From assembly GCF_023065955.2 (NCBI RefSeq), contig NW_026622764.1:78919333-78983332 (forward strand): a stretch of DNA of 64,000 bases, read 5' to 3'. Below the pieces are notes generated by a model. The model worked only from the letters and a program-made list of their open reading frames with translations, did no database searches and was not told the origin of the DNA. Positions 13,554 to 26,005 of the stretch are shown in pieces. Positions within the stretch are counted from its first letter, which is position 1. Every line of letters starts with the position of its first letter. The stretch comes from Ursus arctos (lineage: Eukaryota; Chordata; Mammalia; Carnivora; Ursidae). A program made the position numbers and the translations under genes.

Positions 13554-13555
13554 AT
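13501..13555. repeat. (AAAT)n microsatellite
   Basis: An uninterrupted run of aaat/taaa tetranucleotides of about 50 bases. Confidence 0.95.
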
Positions 13556-14064
13556 TTCTGGTTCCTGGCACAGGACTCCTAAAATTCTTGCAGTTTCCTG
13601 AGGTATAGGAGAGCCTTTTGTTAGTCATAAAATCTCCAACAGACCTCTCCAGAGTTTAGGCTAAAGAGCTGACATAGGGCGGGGCCCAGAAATGGCATCA
13701 CAGTGGGGCTGGTCACCAGAAGGACCAAACTGGGAGTCAAGGATTGGAAATTTCAGCCCCAGCCACTGGCCATCTGTGAGGGGAGGGGGCTGAAGATTGG
13801 GTTATAAAAAGTCTTGAACAAGAGGTTGGTGAACACATTAATATTCTGGAAAAGTGATTTTCCCCCAGAGAGGGCGTGGAAACTCTCCACCACTCCCCAC
13901 CCCCTTTAGACCTTCCTTGCTACACACATCTCTTCCATTGGGCGTTTCCTGAGTTGTATTCTTTATAATAAACTGGTCAATGTAAGTAAAGTGCTTTCCT
14001 GACTTCTGAGTCTATCTTTTTTTCCCCTTCATTCCTATAACTTTTATTACAGAGTATTTATAAT

Positions 14065-14545
14065 TGTTTTTTCCTATTTTAAAATTTAAATTCAATTAGG
14101 CAGCATATACTACATCGTTAGTTTCAGACGTAGTGTTCAATAATATATCATTTGCGTATACCCCCCAGTGCTCATCGCATCACGCGCCCCCCTTAATGCC
14201 CATCACCCAATACCTCATCCCCCCACCCACCTCACCTCCAGCAACCCTCAGTTTGTTTCATATACTTAAATGTCTCTCATGGTTTTTCTCCCTCTCTGAT
14301 GACCTCCAGTTCAGTTTTCCCTCCCTTCCCCTATGATCCTCTGCACTGTTTCTTAGAGTCTACCTATGAGTGAAACCATATACTTGTCTTTCTCTGACTG
14401 CTGTGTTTCACTCAGTATAATACACTCCAGTTCCGTCCAGGTCGATGTAAGTGGTAAGAATTCATCCTTTCGAATGGCTGAGTCATATTCCTTTGTATAC
14501 ATGGAGCCCATCTTCTTTATCCATCCACTTGTGGATGTGAGTCAT
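14065..14545 (-). mobile_element. Antisense L1 3' end
   Basis: Antisense L1 3' region: 'taatgcccatcacccaatac' and 'ctcagtttgtttcatatac' match the copy at 63.4 kb, followed by antisense ORF2 C-terminal wording such as 'tgagtgaaaccatatacttg'. Diverged and without ORF. Confidence 0.75.
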
Positions 14546-14549
14546 TCTA

Positions 14550-17050
14550 GTGAAATTATCAACCCTAAGAAGGGGGTCTGAGGGAGTACCTGACCTTGTG
14601 GTTGGGCAGAAGTGTGGGTAGCTTGAACACCCCATTTGTGACTGGCCTCTGCAGTGGGGACAGACTTGTGGGACTGAGCCCTGAAATCCGTGGAGTATGA
14701 ATTGAATTGTTGGAGAACTTGGAGAGTTGGTTGTGGTTGGTGTCAGGAAATAGAGCACACGGGTGTACTTGAAACATGAACACATCTCCTCCCTCCACTG
14801 CATCAATTGACTGCATAAAGCCCCCCCATGGGGGTCCTCTGTGCTCTGTGGTCTCTTGGAAGAATGGAGTCAGGTTCGACTGGCAGTAGGGGAAGTTGGT
14901 TTCCAAGATCAAAGATGTGGAGCCTAGCTGAGAGCTATTCCCTAGGTGAAGCCATGGATGCCGAAACGACCCCACTGCCCCCTTCCTCACTAAGGACTCA
15001 GAGATTGTGATATCACAGTTGGTTCCCCTCGAAAGGTGGGAATTATCTGACTTTGGGCATTTTATGGGCCTGTGCCCCTCAGTCCCAAGTGCAGAGTAGA
15101 GTGACCTGGTAGGTCTCTGATAAAGACTGACGGTTGAGTCCTGCTCTGGACACAAGTGAGCCACCCGACAGAGTCCATTATCAGGACAGATTGGTTTCTT
15201 GTGAGACATCTATTCTTTGGAGGAGCGATCACCTCATACACTCTTCCTTTCCCGTTGCTTCCCCACGTCCTTTGGGCTCTTGACTGGTGCCCTTGTGGAA
15301 GGTCTCCCTGCCATGCCAAACCTCAGGTGGAATCTATTTCCTATGGAAAGCACCTGCCTCGACTCTTGATTTCCCTCGCAAGACATGTAGCACAGTCTCG
15401 TCCTTTTTCTTGGCTTTGTGGGGGGAAAATGATACTACTAATGTGTGTCTTAACCTTTTGATATGGAAAAGGATGTGGCTACCCCAGAGTCCAAAAAAAA
15501 AAAGCAAAGGCTTCAAAAATCATACTGCCCCCTATGTCTGGTCTTGCTTATTTCCCTCCTTACAACATTTTTACTGATTCACTGCTTAATGCTTGTGAGA
15601 CAAGGTCTCTCTTATAGGCATCATTAATTGAGTCCTGAGTTCGATGTTCAGGACAGATTTCTGTGGGAAGGTTTATTGACTGTGGAAAGAGCAGAGAGAA
15701 GCCACTGAAATGCAAAAGGAATATGTGGGCCTCTTCTATGTCCAGGCTCTGCATTCTGACCAGTGGCTGAATTTCTTTTTTCTCTCCAATGGGTATGACC
15801 TCAGATGTAGATACACCCAATGACAACCTCATGATTTCGGCTACCCTAAGGAGTGTCCAAAGTGGGCATTCAGTTCAGATAGAATCCGAAAGAGGTACTG
15901 AGAGGTTCAGCTACACAACTGGCATCATAGACTCCCCTTGGTTGCCCTCTGGCCACCCTACTGGGAAGTAGATCTGGGGAACATGCAAAGAATAGATGTG
16001 GGCATTTGCAAAGAATCTGTTCACTAACACAGGAAGTTCCAACTGCCTGCAAAACTTGGATTCTGGATTGTGGATTTGAGAAATAGAAAGCCCTCGTTTA
16101 TTTATTGGCACTGGGCCTAGGGCTGCTCTTTTCATGGACCCCAAGTTCTACCTAGTGGGGATCATCCTGGGTGTGGATATGTGAAACCTTTCATTTTCTA
16201 ACGTCAGCATTGTGTCCTGGATGAATTCCTAACCTTGTGACCAGGTTTACCAAAGTAGTACCTTACCAAAGTAAAGGGGTTGTTTTATGCCATTATTTTC
16301 TGGGGCTTGATCTCACGAATCTGAGATCATGACCTGAGCCAAAATTCAGAGTCCAAGGATTCACCAGGTTCCCCGACTACATACATTTTTTTTTTTTAAG
16401 CATGTATTGTAGTTGCTTGGTTAAGTCCATGGCACTTGGTTTTGTTCTAAAAGGTTTCCTTCTTTATGTATATTTGGAGCTGGTTCCTTCCATTTCCATT
16501 GCTACTTTTCATGAACAGATCAAAATCCTGTGTCTATTGAGTGCCCATCCATGAGCCAGAACACACACTGAACCCTGCATTTTGGGGAGTATTTAAAGTA
16601 CTTCATTTAGAAAAGTACTAGTTGTATGTATTGCCCTCAACCCGTTCACTATTACAGAAATGCAGTGGTGAAAATACAGTGATATTTCCCCCCTCATTAT
16701 TCAGGGAAGAGTCTGCTTCACATACACATACTGGCCAAGAGATTCACAAAGGTTGAGAGGTAACTAAGTACGTCCTCTCAGCTATACACAGAGAAAAATC
16801 AGGTAGTATGCATAGACGGTGAGAGAATGACATAATTTCATTAGTATATGCTTAGAGAAATATGATTTGAAGAATGGAATTTCTGTGAACACTGCTCTTC
16901 ATTTCACCTGGGACCCATTTTAAAGTATATTCTAGAAATGTCTGGTGACTCTGGAGGATAGAATGGGTGGGGATGGTGTTTTAAATCAAGAGTGGGACCT
17001 CTATTTATTCTCAATCTGTTTTTCTTTTCCCTCTTCACCCTGAAGTTTGG
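14550..17050. other. No gene recognised; one antisense SINE remnant
   Basis: Mostly unassigned intronic or intergenic sequence upstream of the inner gene. A 214-codon minus-strand ORF at 14565-15209 has no recognisable domain. A SINE remnant at about 16296-16376 ('gagatcatgacctgagccaa') is present. I saw no exon with good signals. Confidence 0.5.
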
Positions 17051-17269
17051 CTAGTGACTCTATTGGGGGGGGGTGGCAGGTCATCCCCCCTCATGTCTTT
17101 TATTTTCAAAAAAAAAAAAAGAGTGAGAAAGTGTGAGACTGGGGTTCAACTTTCGAAACAAAGCGTTTACTCTCCCATGCCCCCCTTGTCTGTGAAGACA
17201 GGCCCCTGTCGACACCAGAAGTTGGCCGCTGTGCAGCTGCATTGACTCTGAAAGGTCTATGATGACACC

Positions 17270-17283
17270 GTTGCCATGGTGAC
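17270..17283 (+). promoter_or_regulatory. X-box-like RFX site upstream of the start exon
   Basis: The sequence gttgccatggtgac is an inverted repeat that fits the RFX X-box pattern (GTNRCC, AT, RGYAAC) at all but one base. It lies about 93 bp before the ATG at 17376. RFX factors drive ciliary and spermatogenic genes, so a ciliated-cell or testis promoter is possible. The promoter role is inference. Confidence 0.4.
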
Positions 17284-17375
17284 TTGAGCCTCACCTCTGC
17301 TGTCCTTTCCAGCTGGGACTCTTTGAGCTGACCTATTCCTAGGGATTGGTGTTTGCTCTGCTGCTCCAACTCAGA

Positions 17376-17418
17376 ATGGGAAATTGCTGTGGTTCCTGCT
17401 GTGGTTCCTGCTGTGATG
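17376..17418 (+). CDS. Start exon, N-terminus MGNCCGSCCGSCCD
   Basis: ATG at 17376 opens 14 codons and one extra base before a strong donor (gtatgt). The product begins MGNCC and then has two GSCC repeats. Gly2 followed by cysteines is the pattern of proteins that are N-myristoylated and then palmitoylated, which would place the protein on the inner face of a membrane. Position 6 is Gly, not the preferred Ser/Thr, so myristoylation is plausible but not certain. The start is chosen because this ATG gives the lipidation-like N-terminus and the phase that fits every later exon. An X-box-like site lies about 93 bp upstream. A non-coding 5' exon further upstream cannot be excluded. Confidence 0.6.
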
Positions 17419-18248
17419 GTATGTTCCTAATGATCTTCTGAATGCTGTTTGCTATGACTCAGTTCACTCTTTCTCAAACTATTTTTCTCATCGTTGAAAA
17501 TTTCCTCTCTCCCAATTTCATCTACATATGTTTTATAGTTTTGTTTTATCCCTTGATTTCTACTGTTGGTGGTTCTACTGAGCTAGCAGCCTTGGTTTTT
17601 GTCCTCCTTGGAGAACAATGGACTACTTCCTATGATATCCTGCACCCCTCACTTGTCACCCCTAGGTTCTCAAGGGGGAAAATACAGCAGTGTCTATGTT
17701 CGTTTAAGTTTTTTTAAGCATCCTAAATTCTATATTCACATTATGCATTTCTGAAATTTAGAGTGAACCCAGAAAGGTTGATACGGAGGACATTTATCAT
17801 TATTTTCTCAGTGTCTTACAATGTCTGCCCTGTACCGTTCATCCCCAAAGGGGTATGGATTTCAGGATTTTGGGGACATGTGGGTTCGTTCCTATCAATA
17901 GTTGCCCCAAAGAGATCCTCAGAATATGAGAGTCTACATTTCAATTTATGACCCCCAAACACACATTTCCATTTCTAAGAACTTTGGGTGTTATCCAAAA
18001 TGACATTTTCTAGAGATTTCAATGGTATGCTACCACCCGTCCCATTCAGCACCCCAGACGTAAGTATGGTGACAATAGCATGACCTTTTTTTCTCGGTGC
18101 CGCAATGAATAGCCGGCCTTTAATGTATGGTGAAAGATGGGTAACTGGTTAATGGATTGAGTTAATGAGTGACCGATAACCAAGTACACAGATTATTAGT
18201 GATGCACAAAGAAAAATAGGTGATGTAGACACAAGAGCAGAGACACAC

Positions 18249-18282
18249 AGATTATATATATAAGTATATATGTATATAGAGA
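18249..18282. repeat. (TA)n-rich microsatellite
   Basis: Imperfect tatata/tgtata run in intron 1 of the proposed gene. Confidence 0.8.
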
Positions 18283-18764
18283 TGATTGCATACGTTTGCA
18301 CATAGGATTGTAGCTTGAAAACAGAACGTGTCTACATTAAAGTGGTTTTGATGTAATGTGTTTCTTAGTTCTCCTGAACTTTCATCCAGATCTCTTCCCA
18401 AAAGCTAAGCTATGTTTTTTTTTCTGTGAGTTGACAAGGGTCTCAGGAACTCCTAGTTTGTTTGGAGGCACTTCTGTTTGTGCGAGGAATAAATAATGCA
18501 AGATGGCATTGTTTCATATGTTTGAAAACACAAGACTTTGTAACAGTGACCCTCCCTTCCTTTACACTGGGATTCATCTCATTTGATCTGCTGACCTTAA
18601 GACAGGCAACTGGAACATTCTAGAGAACAGTCATGGATATTTGTGGACAAGGGCCCAAGAGAGTGGATTCAGGGAGACAGCAATAGGTTTGCTCATTTGC
18701 TTTTTGTTGTTGTTGCTGTTGTTTGCCTCTGATTCTGTCCAAAGGAAATCGTGTTGGGGTAAAA

Positions 18765-19600
18765 TGCTTGTATTTAGGCAAAGCAGCTGTGTGTCACAGA
18801 GCAATGGTCTGGGAACTCAGACTCCCAGATTTGAATCCAGCTCTGGAACTTGTGAAATTGTGAGATCTCAGGCAAAATCTAGACCCTCTAATTCACCTTT
18901 CTGACCACGTGACAGGTGTTCATTCTTTCAATGCTCATCACACACTTATGTGATGATTTGTTTCCTCTCCCTGTTCCTCAGGTGGAGGAACGGAGGCACA
19001 GAGATGAATGTGATCAGGTTCATGAACTCCTCTAAGTAAAGGAGCCAGGAGGTGAACCCAGGCCTGCAGTCCAGTGCTCGTGCTCTAACTACTGAACTGA
19101 ACTGCACTTATGACTCAGTCATGGGATCAGTAGTTACTGTGCAAAGAAGCTTTAGCATCTGCATGGATGTCAGGAATTCCCTGAGCCAAGGGGAATCCCA
19201 AACACTGTTTGTCATTATGAGGTCACCTCGGTGGTCACATAGCCCAGGGAAGCTCTTGAGCCATAGATGTCCAGATCTTGCCATAGTCATTCATCTGAAA
19301 AGGACGTAGAAAGCCTGGTTCATTTGAAGCCATGATTGTGTTCAGTTCAAAGATTCTGAGGGTTTGGAGGCACCGTTTAGGACAAGCCAGTCAAACTCTG
19401 TTTGAACACTGGGCTACTCCTCAGCACCTGACCTCAATCTGGTCAGAATGGAGGAGACCCTTTCATGGTGTTTGATGGCATTGTCAGTATGAGTAAGCCC
19501 TAGTCATGCTGACATCCTGTGACCTTAGGGACACTGCTGGGACAAGGAAAAATAAGACTCAAAGGACCAGTTCATGATTAACCTTCTGTCCAGAGCTGGT
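18765..19600. repeat. Old local duplication, copy 1 (includes MIR-like start)
   Basis: This segment has the same word order as 25240-26005: 'ggcaaagcag' near the start, 'actgaactgaactgcac' versus 'actgaactgcacttcc', then 'cattatgaggtcacctcggt' versus 'cattatgaggtggcctcagt'. The first part resembles a MIR ('atttgaatccagctctgg'). The copies are strongly diverged, so the duplication is old. Confidence 0.6.
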
Positions 19601-19678
19601 CAGTGCCTGGCCAATCAGTGTCATGGCATGGTCACTCTTCAGGGCATGGCACAAATAGAATAAGAATAGGGAGCATGC

Positions 19679-19790
19679 TGGGTGGTGCCTGGCTGGCTCC
19701 GCCAGTGGAGCATTTGACTCTTGATCTCAGGGTCGTGAGTTCAGTCCCCATGTTGGGCATGGAGCCTATTTTAAAAACAGAGAGAAAAGA
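19679..19790 (+). mobile_element. SINEC remnant, sense
   Basis: Diverged tRNA-like head 'ggtgcctggctggctccgcc' followed by 'cttgatctcagggtcgtgag' and an A-rich end. Truncated body. Confidence 0.7.
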
Positions 19791-20408
19791 ATCGGGGACA
19801 TAGTGTTGTAGATTTGATAACATTCTCCCCATGAGCCCTAAAAAAATGCTTGAATGCCATGAACTACACACTTTAGGGACAGTGACCAACAAGAACTCAA
19901 ACACTCGTAACAGCCTGCTGTCCATCATCCTTGTTTGGACACGCTTGTCCAGCTGGGCCAGGGAGTGTCCATGCTCCAGTGGGGGCCTTTGCTCCTTCCG
20001 GAGCTCTCCCATTGTTGGCTAGTAAGTGCAAGCATGGAGAGAGGCCATGCTTCATGACTATATACACATAGCCTTGCAAAGCAAGACTAGAAGTCAAACA
20101 GCATCAAATGAATAATGGTGGTTGGTTTTCAATGATAGAACTTCATTATTGACAAATCGTCAACAATTGATGAGCTTCCTCACAAAGGATGTGAGATGAA
20201 ATGCAACAGAAAGTCGTGCTTAGATCTGAATCTAAGTCTCTCAATAAAAGGTTGCTTATTATCACGTGCAAAATAGTATACAGCAGATGATAGATTTAAA
20301 TGCAAAAGCAGGTCTGGGTGATCCTTACGGAGAGTTGTGATGGGGGAGCTTCTCCAGGGTGTGGGTATGGAAGGGTCCCTCTCTATGTGTCCTTTGTATA
20401 TTCCCTGA

Positions 20409-20611
20409 TTTTTTAAAAAAAGATTTTATTTGAGAGAGAATGAGAGAGCAGAAGCAGTGAGTAAGGGGGATGTGGGGGTGGGGGGAGGAGAAGAGGGACA
20501 AGCAGGCACCAAGCAGAGTGCAGAAACAGAGTCCCGGCTCGATCCCAGGACCCTGAGATCATGACCTGAGCCAGGTCAGACACGTGACCCACTGAGCCAC
20601 ACAGGCGCCCC
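20409..20611 (-). mobile_element. Carnivore SINE (SINEC)
   Basis: Antisense SINEC in intron 1: tail 'ttttttaaaaaaagatttta', AG-rich body, end 'gagccacacaggcgcccc'. Confidence 0.85.
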
Positions 20612-21429
20612 TGAGGGGTCCCTCTCAAAGGAGGTGGGGCTTGGTCCCCTGCCACTGCAGGGTTTAGAGAAGGATGAGGAGTCTATAAAGACTGGATCTG
20701 GGGGAGGAAGGAAGGAACAGGGAAGGTGCCCATTCAGAGCCAGTGCAGTCCCGGTTCACTCTTAGCCAGGCCTTAGCCCAGGCAGTTTGGAGACTTACTT
20801 AGATCAATACCAGTGAGATACTAGAGGTCATAGGCTTAATTTATTAAACCAGCAAAGCACTAGCCCAGGTGGCCATTTTTCTAGTTAATTCACAGGAACT
20901 GCTCAGCCAGGGTTGATCAGTTGAAGGGAAGCTAATTCTTGGTAGAGCTGTCATGTGACAATTAGTTTGGAAAGTCCTGGGTTCTGAATCAGCTTGGGAG
21001 CCCCGCAGACCACTGGTCCCTGAGGGTGCTCAACTGGTCCCGGGGAAGGCTCCACGTCAGAGAGCTAGTAGGGTGAATGCTGTGGGAGGATGGCCACAGT
21101 TGGGCTTCCCCTGGCCCTTCAGAGGGGCTTGTCAAGGGGCATCTGCACTGTGTTCTGGGTCAGGGGTTGAAACGTAGATGTGTGAAGGTGAGCTAGGATT
21201 TGGACTTTGCTGTTGGCTCAGGCACCTCCCCCAGGGCATCCACTGTCTCCCACAGACAACTCGGGGCTGGAGGATATGAGAAAGAGATGAGGGAGCCCTG
21301 GTTCAGGGCTGCAGGGCTTGATCTCAGGTGTCTGGGCAGGTGTCAGGTGTTCCGGGACCTCTCTCCCCAAGGAACCAACTCCATTCCTGTCCCGGCTCCC
21401 CCACTCAACATTAAGTTGTCTCTATAGCT

Positions 21430-21640
21430 TGGCTTTGGTAAATAGTGCTGCCGAATATGGGCAGATATTTCTCTGAAATCTAGACTTGAATTCAAATGGA
21501 TTTCTTATCCAAGAGTGGGATTGCTGGGTGTAATGGTAGTTCTTTTGTGAATTTTTTTGATGAAGTCCCATATTGTGTTTTCATAGTGACTGCATCAGTG
21601 TACATTCTCTGTGGGGTATTTGAAGGCTATATGAACCCTA
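21430..21640 (-). mobile_element. Antisense L1 ORF2 fragment
   Basis: 'Aatagtgctgccgaatatgg' and 'gagtgggattgctgggtgta' are antisense L1 ORF2 words. It lies just upstream of exon 2 of the proposed gene. Confidence 0.65.
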
Positions 21641-21852
21641 AGACCTTCCTAAAGCCCTCTCTGACTCAGGTGGCTTTGCTAGGCAAATGATGAACCATGG
21701 GATCAAAAGTTTGAACTCTGATGAATTTATCACTCCTTTTCCTATGGTCTTCTGATAGCAAGATGTCAACAGCTCTTTCTGTTGTCATGCATTTCCCACG
21801 GTCTTGAGAAAACAAAAAACAAAAGTGAAGAAAACATCCATATTTTCTCTAG

Positions 21853-21915
21853 GTCTCTGGAAGCTGGCCAGGAGAATAAAGCCGAAGGTTCACCCCACAT
21901 CTGACCCTGTCGAAG
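21853..21915 (+). CDS. Exon 2, basic segment GLWKLARRIKPKVHP
   Basis: A 63-nt exon between acceptor 'ttttctctag' and donor gtaccg (moderate). It begins and ends in phase 1, so it can be included or skipped without changing frame. The product is GLWKLARRIKPKVHP followed by TSDPVE. The Arg/Lys-rich first half next to an N-terminal Cys cluster would suit binding to acidic membrane lipids (inference). A degraded paralogue of its 3' half and donor region lies near 48.58 kb. Confidence 0.6.
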
Positions 21916-21963
21916 GTACCGTGGAAATTCATTCATTAAGTTGATTCAAGAATATTTATTCTA

Positions 21964-22150
21964 GGGGCACCTGGGTGGTGTCCAACTCTTGATTTTGGCC
22001 CAGGTCATGATGTCAGGGTCATGAGATTGAGCCCTGTGTTGGGCTCCATGCTGGGTATGGAGCCTGCTTCAGATTCTCTCTCCCTTTCCCTATGCCCCTC
22101 CTCTGCTCACACTCTCTCTTTGTCTCTAAAAGGAAAAAGAAGAAGAAGAA
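21964..22150 (+). mobile_element. Carnivore SINE, sense
   Basis: Head 'ggggcacctgggtggtgtcc', body with 'gggctccatgctgggtatgg', and tail running into a (GAA)n stretch. Located 50 bp after exon 2. Confidence 0.85.
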
Positions 22151-22429
22151 TCATTACACTAGTTTTCAGTGTCCCATACTTAAGACAAAAATACCAAGCC
22201 ATATTATTTTTGTTTCACGTGTGAAAATTTTAATTTAGCTGGTCACTCATCAGTTTATAACCACAGAAGTCAAATGGCATTTGCAACTCAAGTCTGTTCA
22301 CATTTCATGGTAGGTATAGTGAAGCTAACAAATGGACATTAGTCTGTTATTAAATATTAGGAAAAATAGATCTTTTATTATTTTTAATGAATAGATGTTA
22401 TTACTTCGAATAGGTTTAGATTAAGATAA

Positions 22430-24180
22430 TAATTGAGCAGATAATATAAAAAGTTTCCCTATCACCCTTATCCCTTGGTGCACAATTTCCACAATCCTTA
22501 AAAGCTTCATCAGTGTGGAACACATGTCACGAATCACAAACCAGTGTAGCGATATTAACACTCATTGAAGGCCAGCATCACTAGGAAGGTCTGCTCTGTG
22601 TTGTGCAGGAGTATGGGTTTCGACAAATGCGTAAAGTCGTGTATCCACCATGTACAGAGTAACTTCACTGCCTTGAAAATCCTGTGTTTAACCTATTCAT
22701 GCCTTTGCCCTTTCTCTAGAAATCTTAACAACCGTTGACCTTTTGTCATCTCTATAGCTTTCCTTTCTCCAAAATGTCATCTAGTTGGAACCGTAAAGCA
22801 TGTTGCTTTTCCAGACTGACTTCTTTCACTTTTATCTATACAGTTCACATTCGTCGATGTCTTTTTGTGACTTGATTGCTCAATTATTTTTTTAATCTTC
22901 TTTTTATTATTGTTTGAGAGAGAGAGAGTGAAAGTGTGTGGGGAGGGGCAGAGGAAGAGGGAGAGAGAATCTTCAGCAGCCTCCACGCTCAGCAGGGAAC
23001 CCGTCTGATGTAGGGCTGGATATCATGCCCCTGAGATCATGACCTGAGCCAAAATCAAGAGTTGGATGCTTAACTAAGTGAGCCAGCTATGTGCTCCGGT
23101 AGCTCAGCTATGTTTATTACCGAATCGTATTGCATTGTAAGGGTGTATTGCCGGTTGTTTCTCCGTTCACCTAGTGTAGGACAGCTTAGTCGTCTCTAGA
23201 TTTGGTGTTCATAAATCAAGCCGATAGAAGCACTCCTGGGCCAGTTTTCATGTGGACACATTTTTCAACTCAACCAGGTAAATACCTAGGAGTGAGATGG
23301 CTGGATGACACAGCAAGACTGTGTTTTGCTTGTAAGATTTGATAGGATTCATCAGTCAAACCATCTGGGGCTGGCTCTTCCTTTCTGGGAAATGTATTAA
23401 CTATCCGTCAAATGTCTTTGATACATGCCTGTTCAGATCATCTATTTCCTTTCAGTGGGTTTTGGTAGTTTTGTGACTTTGAAGGAATTGGCCTCTTTCC
23501 TTTCAGGAATCCTAGAATTTTTCCATGTATTCCTTTAGAATCCTTTCAACGTGACGTCTCCTCTTTCATCTGATGTTAATGTGTGTCTTCCCTCTTTCTT
23601 CATGGTTAGTCAGGCTAGAGCTTTATCCATTTTACTGATATTTACAAAGAACCAGCTTTTGTCTTGGTTTGGTGCTTTTTATCTGAGAGTTTTTTGTGTT
23701 CCATTTCATTGGTATCTGCAATTATAGGATTTTTTTTCTCTTACTTGCTTTATATGACATGACTCTTTTTTGCCTTGTTTTCTAAGGAGAAAGCCTATTC
23801 ACTTTGAATCTTTCTTACTTTCCAACACAATGACATTCAGTAGTATAAATTCTCCCAGGCACTGCCTTTGCATACATTTTTGTCAACGTATGTTTTCATT
23901 TCGTTTAGTTCAAAATCTTTTCAAGCTTCTCTTGAAACTTCCTCTTTGACCATTTTTTAAAAATTTCCAGCTATTTGGGGATTTCCCAAGATTTCTTGCT
24001 GTGGTTGAGCTCTAGTTTAATTTCATAGAGGTCTGAGAGCTGCTGTTGTATTGCTTCTACTCTTTGAGATGTGTTGGTGTGTGTTTTATGGCCCAGCATG
24101 TGGTCTCTTGCTGAATGTTCCAGTGAGCTGGAGAAACAGTATATTCTGCTAGAGAGTCTGTGCTCCAGGAAACCTGGATT
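22430..24180 (-). mobile_element. Old antisense L1, split by a SINE
   Basis: Antisense L1 words occur on both sides of a SINE at 22889-23098, for example 'tttgataggattcatcagtc' and 'ggttgagctctagtttaatt'. Diverged, no coding capacity. Left boundary uncertain. Confidence 0.6.
22889..23098 (-). mobile_element. Carnivore SINE within old L1
   Basis: Antisense SINEC: T-rich start, AG-rich body, 'tgagatcatgacctgagcca' and a diverged head end 'agccagctatgtgctcc'. Confidence 0.8.
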
Positions 24181-25239
24181 CCCTGTGTTCCCTTTCCTGT
24201 CTCCTCAGGGCCATGGTTTGTCCTGTGTCCTCCTCTCTCCATGGATGCGAGAGTGGTTGATTTTTCAGTGTCTTCAGGCTTTTTCTTGTTCATAGGGTGG
24301 ACAGTGATTGCCATGATCCTTGCATGTGGAGCCCTCTACTTTTGTCTTCATGTGCCCTCAATCGCCCTTCTCCTGAAATGTGTCTTGACTTCAAGATATT
24401 TGGGCACACGCTGCTTCCATTCATATAACCAGGTCTCCAAAAACAGCCAAGAAGCCTGTGTCTAGATGTCAGCTTACGTAGCAAAACACATGTTTTCTTT
24501 GACGTTCCACCTTTTACATTGGCTGTTATCCTAAGTTAGAGGTTTACAAAATATCAGCCATATGCTTTCACTCAATGTGTTACCCTCCCAGAGGTATGGA
24601 CTAGTGAAAATAGAGAATATATGTGTTTTTACATATATCCATTGAGTATCCAGCCTTTCACACACAATGACAGACCAAGAAACCCATTGACAGAGATGGA
24701 TAGATACGCATGTACATAGGGAGTTAGTAACATAGAAAAAAGAAAAGGTAACGTTTTGAGATGGAGACATATGAATTTCTGTATGTAGGCAATTGCATCC
24801 TTGTGCACATAGAGCTCCAGTTTTAGAAAAGCACGAGCCTCTATTCATGTGGTTGTGAGGTAATGCACAGGTCAGGTCCCCTGAGTCTGCATCCAGCGCG
24901 CTGTGCAAAGGCGAAGCTCTGGTCTTTCGCATGACTGGGCAACAGGTCTTAGCTTGAGGTGCTCACGTGTAGGAGGAGGAAATCACACAAGATGATAGAG
25001 TTTCACACGTTGTAGAACATGAGTATGTTAGGTACATAAGCTCTCTCCCACCAGTCAACTGGTGTTCGTCGTGTTGGACCAGATAGCTGTCAGGTCAGGC
25101 AACTAATTCATTCTGGGAGCATCATGCACATTATTTTGGGAAATGGCCACTTAGTGTGTCCTCAGGCAGTCAGCAAAAGCATTTCTGAGACCTTTATGTG
25201 ACTCCTTAAGCACCGGGTCTGGCTTAACATAAAGGAGTC

Positions 25240-26005
25240 CTTTTTAGGCAAAGCAGGTGTGTGTCGTGGGGAAAGCACTGGTCTGGGAGCTTGGACAGCA
25301 GAGTTTGACTGCAGCTCTGAGTTTTGTGGAGTTATGGCATCTCAGACGAGACATTTCACCTCCAAGGAACCTTCCTGAGCATTTCCATGGCATGCTTTAC
25401 TTACACTAACCATTCAACCCTCACCACCAATGCAGTGTACTTTGCTTGCTAAGGGCACTCGTCAGATGGAGAAACTGAAGCACAGAGCTGAATGTGCCCA
25501 AGCACACAAGCTCTTAAGTAGAAATGCCAAAATGTGCACCCAGATGGCTGGGCCCATGCTGCTACTCTGAGATACTGAACTGCACTTCCCACACTGACAA
25601 GCATAGCTCTGAGCCATGGGTTCAACAGAAACCATGCAGGATCTTTCCAAGGCCTGTGTATATATCTGAACTGCATGAGTCTACAGAGATCCCAAGTACT
25701 GTCTACCATTATGAGGTGGCCTCAGTGGTCACATGGAGGGCAGACTTGGGCATAGCCCTTAGTGTGAAAAGCACACAGAAGGTCCAAACTGTCTGTCCAG
25801 CTCACAGATTTTGAGACTGGGAGGCACAACATTGAAAAACCTGGTAAATCTCTCTCAGTGTTGGGTCACTTCTCAGCGGCTGGCCCCAATGGGAATCAAG
25901 AGATAGTTTAATGCTCTTTGATTGCATGATCCCCCTGAGCCCCAGAAAGCCTCCAGTGCTGGCAATGACACACCCAAGCAACAAGGACAAATAAGAACTC
26001 CAAGT
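25240..26005. repeat. Old local duplication, copy 2
   Basis: Paralogous to 18765-19600 with the same order of words, including 'cacagagctgaatgtgc' versus 'cacagagatgaatgtga'. Both copies lie in introns of the proposed gene, one before and one after exon 2. Confidence 0.6.

Noticed and set aside
14565..15209. 214-codon minus-strand ORF
   Set aside because: No recognisable domain, next to L1 debris, and part of its sequence looks like an old repeat. Kept only as unassigned sequence.
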